DNA of 64,000 nucleotides. Source: Rotaria socialis (Eukaryota; Rotifera; Eurotatoria; Philodinida; Philodinidae). The DNA is taken from assembly GCA_905331475.1 (NCBI GenBank), contig CAJNYU010004111.1:62001-126000 (forward strand). The letters are read 5' to 3'. This document shows, piece after piece, positions 56,993 through 64,000 of the stretch. The notes beneath the pieces were generated by a model, which did not search any database, had not been told where the DNA came from, and saw nothing but the letters and a program-made list of their open reading frames with translations. The translations under genes were made by a program, and so were the position numbers. Numbering within the stretch: position 1 is the first letter of the stretch; the number at the start of each line of letters is the position of its first letter.

Positions 56993-59000
56993 TTATATAA
57001 TGCAATATTCTCCCAAAATAGGATATGGAACACTTAAGGACTTAAACGGTGCATTAGTAATTGTCTGAGCACCTGAAACACACGGTTGTAAACGTGAATC
57101 GACTAGTCGAACGGATTCTGCTTGACTAACATCGAATTGTCTTTGGCGATACCGGATGATTGTAATCAAATTTTGTTTCACCGCCTTATCAGTAACAAAT
57201 TCAAACAAAGGAACCATCTCAAGAATCTGCAGCAGAGCGGGTCCGGTGGCCAACGTTTTTTTCCATTCATAGTCGTTATCGATTTCCTGATTGCCACCAA
57301 GACGACGCTTTGAAATCACTCGCATCCGATCAGTATAATAGGTGCAGTTAGAACTAATTGGACCCCGATCACCGAATGGTATGCAGTGAGCGAATCGAGC
57401 ATCATCAGACACACGAGAGCATCGTATCACTTTTGCTCGCTCTTCAATCATGCCACCAACAAGTGATCTAGTAATGATATGGGTTCCCCAGGTGTCAACA
57501 AAATCTTCATAGAGATCTGAGTCAAACGCTGCTGTTAGTTGTGAAATTGCACGACTTGCAAATTCATTAAGCTGAACAGCTGAGGCATTTAATGTTAACG
57601 TGTACAGACCAATTACGCGTTGAGACAGTGCTAAAGCCTCTTCACGGCTGAAGTAGCTAAAAACAAATAAATTTTAAATTCATTGAAATTTCACAAACCT
57701 AAGTCTATAGGTGGATCTGTTTTGCATGGATACTGGCAAATGTATGCTAGATTCCGCAATTATTTCTGATAGAAGTAAAGATTATCCACTATTAACACAG
57801 TAAAATCTCGGAATATTTCTTCTTCAAACGCTGTGAGATATTTCATATCGATTTTCAAACGTATTCAACAGGTTACGAATTAATATGCCTGATTACTCAA
57901 GACTAACTTCTTGTAACCGAGCACTTGATCAATTTCTTCATTGATTATTCAAGTGTTAGCAGCTTCAGTTCTGGGTATCTAATATATCTCCTAAATCTAA
58001 TTCTGGTTTTTATTACTAACAATCAATTGCGAGAAACAAGCTTCTTCCTAATACATAAACTAATGCAAAAGTTTTAATGTGATAAAACTGGCAGAATGCA
58101 AGTAACTTCCACTGCCATTATTCATGCTAAAGTTTTCAAGATTCGAGTTTTAACAAATCGAAGCGTTTCTGTTAGTTTCAATTGTCGCAAGCATAAGAAT
58201 TATAGAAATCCAAGGCACTGCGAAAGATGGATACTCTCAATTATACTCACATCGTAAATGGAACTCGAACAGCGGATCACAGACATTCATCACCTACACC
58301 TTCTACTTAATTTTCTACGATTTCAAAAAGGGTATCTAATCGATTTCATAGATTTATGTCTCAAGCTAATAACATTAGGTTTTTCTATTTTTAATTGTCA
58401 TATCAAGGATTTCTTTAAGATTTTTAATAGATGGAAGATTAGAAATCAGTTTCAGTTCTGCGTAGTGAAATAATGTACTTACTTCTCGAAATATTCAAGC
58501 ATTTCTGGCCGACGGGCTAATTCACCACCACGAACTTTGCCATCAGCAAATGTTTGCCGCCATGCTGCACTTAACTGTGAAGCATTGTGAAAAATGTGAA
58601 TACGAGTAGTATCGTAAGCGGCTGCAATTCGATTGGCTGATCCCAATGTGGCCTCATTAAATAGATCAAAGATTTCGCCTGTATGACCATCAGTCCATGT
58701 ACGACTGCCTGTAGATGGATATGTTAATTTTACCACTGGAGCCTTCATTTGGCCAGTAGCTCTATCAACACTGATGCCAACGCCGCGTGGCAATCTCGTT
58801 AATTCTAAATCAAAGTTTCTGCTAGAACGATGTAAAGGATTACCATCGAAGCATCTCATTCCAGTGGTACCAACAAATGGACAAAGAGCAGCCCGTGCTT
58901 CTTCAGTGAATTGAAAAACTGATGCGGTAGTTGGAGATAAAAATGTATACTGCACACAAAATGATATAATATTAAAGATTACGTACACCGATAGTGGCAT
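56993..59000 (-). CDS. Secreted MACPF-domain protein
   Basis: Two exons, 59000-58483 and 57656-56993, joined in phase 2 across an 826-nt intron, encode 393 residues. The start MPLSVYVIFNIISFCVQYTF is a signal peptide. The N-terminal half has GTTGMRCFDGNPL, RLPRGVGISVDRATGQMKAP and FDLFNEATLGSANRIAAAYD. The MACPF signature is YEDFVDTWGTHIITRSLVGG at residues 222-241 (Y/W-x6-GTH-x7-GG). Cysteines after it (RCSRV, HCIPF, NCTYY) suggest extracellular disulfides. MACPF proteins such as perforin, complement components and invertebrate apextrin-like proteins can oligomerise in membranes in defence or development; whether this one forms pores is not shown. The intron is about fifteen times longer than its neighbours' and may hold an insertion. 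Confidence 0.85.
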
Positions 59001-61119
59001 CTAACAAAAAAACAAAAGGCATAAAACTAGTTTAGTCTGATATCAGCAAATCAATTTTGTTGCACAGCAGTTCACAAGATTTTACGTGGGAGAAAAATGG
59101 CAACTGAAAGGAATTACAATGGAATGTAGGTGAGGAAGTCGTTAGATATGTTGGGGTATGATGGGTGCGTGCCAATCTTGCATAGAAATGGAACATTGCT
59201 GGATGACAATGGTATTGATGAGTATGAAGGGCAATATACTGATGACTGAAGTTGTAGCGCTCAGTGGAAGTATGTACTCGTGAGCACACTCGATGAAGCC
59301 GTCAGTTTCTTTCCTCATGCACAATGCATGGCGAATTTTTCGGCTTCTGAAATTATGAAATCACGGAATTCAGCTACGACTACAAGTCCTATTAAATGCA
59401 GTGAAGGTAAAGATTGGGACCAAATCTATGCTACACACTTTGCATGGATGTAAATATCAAGTTTTGAAGGAAAGGTTGAAATCTACGTAGCTATATCTCA
59501 TTACTTTTCTTTCTTCAACATGTAAATAGGTGGCCAGCGCCCTAGCATTACCATAAATTTAGAATAGTTAAAGAGGCATTAGAAAATGTATCGAAAATGA
59601 TCCAAGCATAATGAGACATAAAACTTGATCGATATCGATTCCGCATAAATTGTTACTGATTTGCTGCTTGGCTCAATGAATGATGCAAGTTGGAAAAAGT
59701 TTACAATTAAAAAATTACTTCATGTAGGTTGCGACTGCCAACTTCACATATCTTCATTCTCAAGAAATAGTAGGGGAGGATAGACTATAGCAAGATGAGA
59801 AAACTTAATGAAGGCAAAAGTAAATTGAGAATATACAGTTATATACAAAGTTAACTACACACTAAAATAATAAGTGTAGAATAAAAAAAGGCCTATTTTT
59901 GTTTATGCACATATTCATTAACCCTTTTATTTTATGGTTTTCTGCAAAGCATATGTCAGTAGATATTTGTTCGAAGGTCTTTTGAAAGTATAACGTATAA
60001 AAAACTTTCCTAACATTTATTAAACAAAAGAGTACAATAGAATGGGGTAAATACATGGAAAAAATCAAGTGTCAGTTGGGCCTGTCACAACTTGGCCAGT
60101 TTGGGAATTTTTTTTCTGTTTTTACCGAATAGGTAGCTAAATATCAGCTCTACAATCTCAATAGAACTAATTATGACAACAGAGAAAGTTCAAGTATGAT
60201 GTTAATTTATTTTCGATACATTTATAGGTCCTGATCATAAGTCCTCATCGTCTTGAATATATAAAACATTTATCGTTTGGTACTCAAAATAGGTTTAAGA
60301 AAGACTGTAAGTATTAAGGTTGTAAGTAAAATGAAAATATTTTCATAACGAGCCTCTTCATATTAGCGTTGATCTATGGAACAAATTAATTTTTCATAAT
60401 TGAAATTGTTGTTCATTTTTATTTAAAAATCAAAATAACTTTATATATGCAATAGAGAAAGATGAAAATAATACGTGTAAATATCAATTGATGTCAGAAA
60501 TATTATGACATTGAAATTTGTTTATTGGCATTAAATTTTGAAGTACTATAACATTGCTATTAAGAGGAAATTTTTGTAAAAAATGTATTTTTATCTGTTG
60601 TAAGATTCTTCAATAAATTCTTCTTCTTTTTTTGTGATATTTTTGTGGGTTTCCGTTTTTTCTTCTTTTTCATGCTTACTAATACTCATGCATTAAGATC
60701 GATTATTGTGGTTCCAAACTCATGAGATGAAAGTCTTTTTTTTATAAGTGATTCTTTTGTTGTTGAAGTAAAGAATTTTTCAACCAGCATTTCAATAAAT
60801 GATCGAGAATATCCATGTTTAAAAAATAAAAAATGACATTTATTAACAAAGAAAATTTTATCTGATTTTTTCCAATAGAATCCATGAATGACGAAGTAAT
60901 AATTGGACCAACTGATGACAAAGTTAATGGAAGAACATTTGAGCTTGCAATAACATTTTTTGGTTGATTATTGCTTGCCGTTTTAGTTGTAATCGGTGTT
61001 CCCTTATTTAATCCGGATACAACAGCTTGTGTATTTTCAGATGGACTTGTTTAGAAGATTCTTGAAATATGAGTATAATGCATACTGACAAATTTAGAAA
61101 TAATCAAATCTGAATTACT
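59001..61119. other. Gene-poor region
   Basis: The segment 59001-60600 shows no gene. Between 60650 and 61060 minus-strand S/T-rich frames (for example NTQAVVSGLNKGTPITTKTA and PLTLSSVGPIITSSFMDSI) probably continue the transposase relic's C-terminus or an unrelated host sequence; they contain stops. Confidence 0.3.
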
Positions 61120-61600
61120 TCAATTATGTAAATTGAGTGTTGATGAAAATTTGGTTAATTTATCTGATTTAACAATTGTTATAGGATTTGATATTTGATA
61201 TCGATTTCGGGGTGCAGGCTCAAATTGAACAGAAAATGATAGCTGACGAGAATTTGTATTTATCAAAGATTCTGACGCATCAACACTATTATTAATCAAA
61301 TTTATCATTCCGAATTATGCGTGGATCATACGGAAAATACCAGCTTTTGGAAATGATGATGAACAATGAGCAGGTATTAATGCATAGTCATATAGTTTAG
61401 CAAATAATTTGATAAAATTAGATTTATCTAGTGGTTTATGCCCGAAGGACATTAGTACATTCCCGCAAGAAATTTTTCTGTTGAGTTTTTACATACTTGA
61501 ATGTGTAACTATCTAATTGTTGCAATAAATATGTACTATGAGAAATTAAGCGTAATATATGAAGTTTGTGGCTTTCCACTTCATACGTCGGTTCTAAAAA
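61120..61600 (-). pseudogene. pogo/Tigger-like (DDE, CENP-B type) transposase relic
   Basis: One minus frame reads LEPTYEVESHKLHILRLISH and STYLLQQLDSYTFKYVKTQQ, matching the THLLQPLD-x-x-x-F-x-x-x-K block of Tigger/pogo transposases. After a frameshift near 61455 the next reads GHKPLDKSNFIKLFAKLYDY and IPAHCSSSFPKAGIF, matching the K-x-x-F-x-x-LF ... F-x-x-x-GI(Y/F)P block. A TAA near 61320 and later stops follow. The DDE catalytic part upstream was not found, so only the C-terminal end of the transposase remains. Confidence 0.55.
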
Positions 61601-61935
61601 CTAAAATAAATTTTATCGAAAAAGTTTAACGTGAAACCGATGAAAAGATTCAACCTTTTGAAATTCTACTTGAAACTTTTTCTCAGTAGAAAATAATGTG
61701 GGTTAGAAAAAAAAACTTACTGATGTGTATATATTGTTCTTATTTTGATCATCGCGAATTTCTTTTTGGATTCTTTATCAGAGTCAAATATCATCAACAT
61801 TGAAAATATGACTTCCTTCGTTAAATCAATCCTATATTTTCTTTGACATTGTAACTTTTTAAATATTCTTCTGTATACTCATTTTGTTTTTATTCAAATT
61901 CAAATTAAAAATATTCGTATAGTGAATATTATGAT

Positions 61936-62232
61936 TTGGAATAAAAACTTATATTTATTACGCCTCGATCGTCGAAGCTGTCTTCTCCAGATGATAAGCA
62001 TGCATGTATAGGTATTCTTTTTATTTATTTTTCTTTTCCTTTCTGTTCTAGTTTGATTGTGGGACGGGGGAAGAAGACAAAGAGCCCACATCCCCTATCA
62101 GTTTCAGTCTAGTCGTTTCACTACTATGCTAGAAAAGAAAAAGTAATAAAAACGATACCTATACATTTATGTACATCATCTGGAGAAGACAGTTTCAACG
62201 GTCGAAACTTCATAAATAAACTTTTATTCCAA
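61936..62232. repeat. ~300-bp foldback repeat with ~80-bp arms
   Basis: The left arm 61936-62015 (TTGGAATAAAA ... GCTGTCTTCTCCAGATGAT ... GTATAGGTAT) is inverted at 62155-62232 with scattered mismatches. It sits beside the transposase relic and may be a related non-autonomous element. Confidence 0.8.
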
Positions 62233-62838
62233 AAAGTAATTTTCAGTTTACGTATATTTTTATTTTTATTTGAATAAAAACAAAAAGAATATAAAGAAGA
62301 ATATTTAAAAATTTACAATATCAATAACCACATCGTTGTTGATGAGCCCAAATCAATGTTTACAATAAATGATACAGCTTTGTAAACCACTCATTTATTA
62401 TTTGTTATGTCAGACATGCTCCTCTTTGTTTTATACACATGATCCCATCTTTTGACGAACCCAAAATACCATTCATTAGTGAGTGCATCAAATTGAACGC
62501 ATGATTCTAAATCCATTAAATGAACCTACTCTGTTAAACATCTCGTAACATATCTGGAGGATGTGATTTTAGATGTGAAACAGTGCGTGTATACGTCCTG
62601 TGGTAGCCACTCATATCCACACTCAAAATCTAAAACCGAAATTCTTCAACTACCTTCTGAAAAAATCATGTATAATATCATCGTATCGTAATCTGGGATA
62701 ATAGAACTTTAATGAGAAAGAATGACAAAAAAGTTAAAAGTTTTGATTGAACACTACAACAGTTTCAAGAACTGAATTAGTATAGACACTCGAATAACCG
62801 AATTCTGTAATGTTTTTAGAGAGTACGGGTTAGCGAGT
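62233..62838. other. 3' flank of the PARP-ARM gene
   Basis: No gene supported. Confidence 0.4.
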
Positions 62839-64000
62839 TTAATCGAGATCTGGTGCCAATGCAACGACTTGATAGCCAGCTCGTTGCCAGTCTGGTGTCC
62901 CAATGCCTTTTCCGATTAAGTTACAAAAGAATCGATTCGCTGCCTCTTGAATTTCTTCATCTGGGTGATCCATAAGTGTTTCGTTCAAATATTCTTGAAT
63001 ATCTTTTTCCTTGTTCATAGCTACATACTCGGTGCAACCAATATTTGCCATTAAGTTGACGACCGTAAGAATAGACAATCTATCTTGAAATGATACTCCC
63101 TCTATTAATAAAGCTTTAAAACGAGCAATAGCATGCTTTGTGGTTAAAACAGGTCGAATCCCTGGAATGAATGCAGCCATATTTGCTAGAACACCACAGG
63201 CTCGCCAAGAAACATCATTGTAACCCGATATTAAAGATTCAATTAGAGCATTTGGTCCTATGTACTGATACAGAAAGCTTTGTAGCTGCGCATCATCTCT
63301 TCCTGATAACCAAAGAGCTCGTAAAAATAGTATGCGAATTGTTTCATTTTGATGATTTAGCAATGAGTTCATTCTTATCGATTCAGTTCGTGATAGCAAT
63401 GCACGAATAATCATAGTTGAATGCCTCGGAGACGTGTGACCAAGGTCGCCAACAAATTTGAGAACAGCTTTGCACTGGTTGTCGGTACCAAATAGAGCTT
63501 GTTCAAGAAGAACATAGTCCGGAGAAAAGTAGTTCATTCCTTTTATTTGTTCGACAAGAGCACTCTCGATAACATCATTAGCATCAATAAATTCATAATC
63601 GATTATGAAAACTGGTAAACATTGTTCTTTCCTAAATATAGCCCATTCCTGGTTCACTGGGCCTTCCATCATATTTTCGTAATGAATCGTATGATATCCT
63701 CGTTTATGAACAATTTCAGGCGTTAGTTTCAGCTCTGATTTGTTTGTTTCCTGAACTTTACCAAGTAGGCAATCGGTTAGAACGAGAATATTTTTGCCAT
63801 ACTCAGTTGCTTTTTTGCCATGAGCAAAATAAACAGCCTTTCCGAATTTGAGCTCCCCTTCAGCGTCATTGTCTGGATTTCGATTGAAAGAAGTTGGAAT
63901 TAGAAATCCTTCCGATGCAATTCCTGCGGCAAATTGTGCTTTTGTACCATGCAGTAAAGTTACGACGTGTGCGTCGCTGAGGGTAATTTTACACCTCTCA
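62839..64000 (-). CDS. PARP-type ADP-ribosyltransferase with ARM/HEAT-like domain, 5' partial
   Basis: A single open frame runs from the window end (no start in view) to a TAA at 62839, about 386 residues visible, with no intron. The first about 130 residues form a PARP catalytic fold: VVTLLHGTKAQFAAGI (His of the H-Y-E triad), KFGKAVYFAHGKKATEYG (the Tyr), ILVLTDCLLGKVQE, GYHTIHYE and VNQEWAIFRKEQCLPVFIID (the Glu). All three triad residues appear present, which would allow poly- or mono-ADP-ribosylation using NAD+. The remaining roughly 240 residues are helical repeats resembling ARM/HEAT (IRILFLRALWLSGRDDAQL, VSWRACGVLANMAAF, LSILTVVNLMANIG, EIQEAANRFFCNLIG). I know no standard metazoan PARP with this C-terminal order. 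The N-terminal domains are outside the window. Confidence 0.8.
   Translation of the reverse strand, partial: ERCKITLSDAHVVTLLHGTKAQFAAGIASEGFLIPTSFNRNPDNDAEGELKFGKAVYFAHGKKATEYGKNILVLTDCLLGKVQETNKSELKLTPEIVHKRGYHTIHYENMMEGPVNQEWAIFRKEQCLPVFIIDYEFIDANDVIESALVEQIKGMNYFSPDYVLLEQALFGTDNQCKAVLKFVGDLGHTSPRHSTMIIRALLSRTESIRMNSLLNHQNETIRILFLRALWLSGRDDAQLQSFLYQYIGPNALIESLISGYNDVSWRACGVLANMAAFIPGIRPVLTTKHAIARFKALLIEGVSFQDRLSILTVVNLMANIGCTEYVAMNKEKDIQEYLNETLMDHPDEEIQEAANRFFCNLIGKGIGTPDWQRAGYQVVALAPDLD

Overview
The window looks like nuclear DNA of a bdelloid rotifer, most like Rotaria or Adineta, although this is inferred from gene families and not from a search. The reasons are: AT-rich sequence; spliceosomal introns that are mostly 50-60 nt with GT..AG ends; intact animal housekeeping genes (eEF1B-delta, a MED11-like Mediator subunit, ETHE1, a MARVEL protein); decayed chemoreceptor-type GPCRs with LDLa and EGF-like ectodomains of the kind expanded in bdelloids; many gene types more usual in bacteria or fungi; and scattered GTGTGGG-like motifs resembling the bdelloid telomere repeat.

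Layout. 0-6 kb: a secreted GloVer-repeat protein, a fungal-type CRAL-TRIO/Sec14 protein and a broken EgtD-like histidine methyltransferase. 7-9 kb: a two-exon F-box protein. 9.06-10.47 kb: a hAT-type transposon with terminal repeats and near-perfect 8-bp target duplication. 10.7-12.6 kb: a seven-exon eEF1B-delta gene and a MED11-like gene on the minus strand. 12.6-19 kb: gene-poor, with repeat elements. 19.2-23 kb: a decayed eEF2 pseudogene. 25.7-26.6 kb: a seven-exon coiled-coil protein. 27.7-38.3 kb: three separate GPCR pseudogenes interleaved with an intact MARVEL gene, a possible Cys-rich gene and an intact ETHE1 gene; one GPCR relic is split by a 130-bp hAT MITE with a perfect 8-bp duplication. 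38-47 kb: a repeat block with a 600-bp foldback element and several MITEs. 47.6-48.7 kb: an eight-exon short-chain dehydrogenase. 50.5 kb: a tRNA-like gene with the rare anticodon AAA. 52.8-53.6 kb: a GNAT acetyltransferase. 55.3-59 kb: an NHL six-bladed propeller protein and a secreted MACPF protein. 61-62.2 kb: a pogo/Tigger-like transposase relic and a foldback repeat. 62.8-64 kb: a PARP-type ADP-ribosyltransferase domain joined to an ARM/HEAT-like helical domain, cut by the window end.

The genes do not form a pathway; this is a mixed eukaryotic neighbourhood. The main themes are foreign-type metabolic genes, decay of receptor and translation-factor copies, and transposon turnover. The most unusual structural signal is a set of short elements, each filled with degenerate copies, often in both orientations, of its own short word. 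The words differ from element to element (AAACGG-like, GCGTAACTGCG-like, CCCCGGGGAGTCC-like, AGGTTTCGT-like, GGATCCGAT-like). I read them as non-autonomous DNA transposons made largely of transposase-binding arrays, but that is inference.
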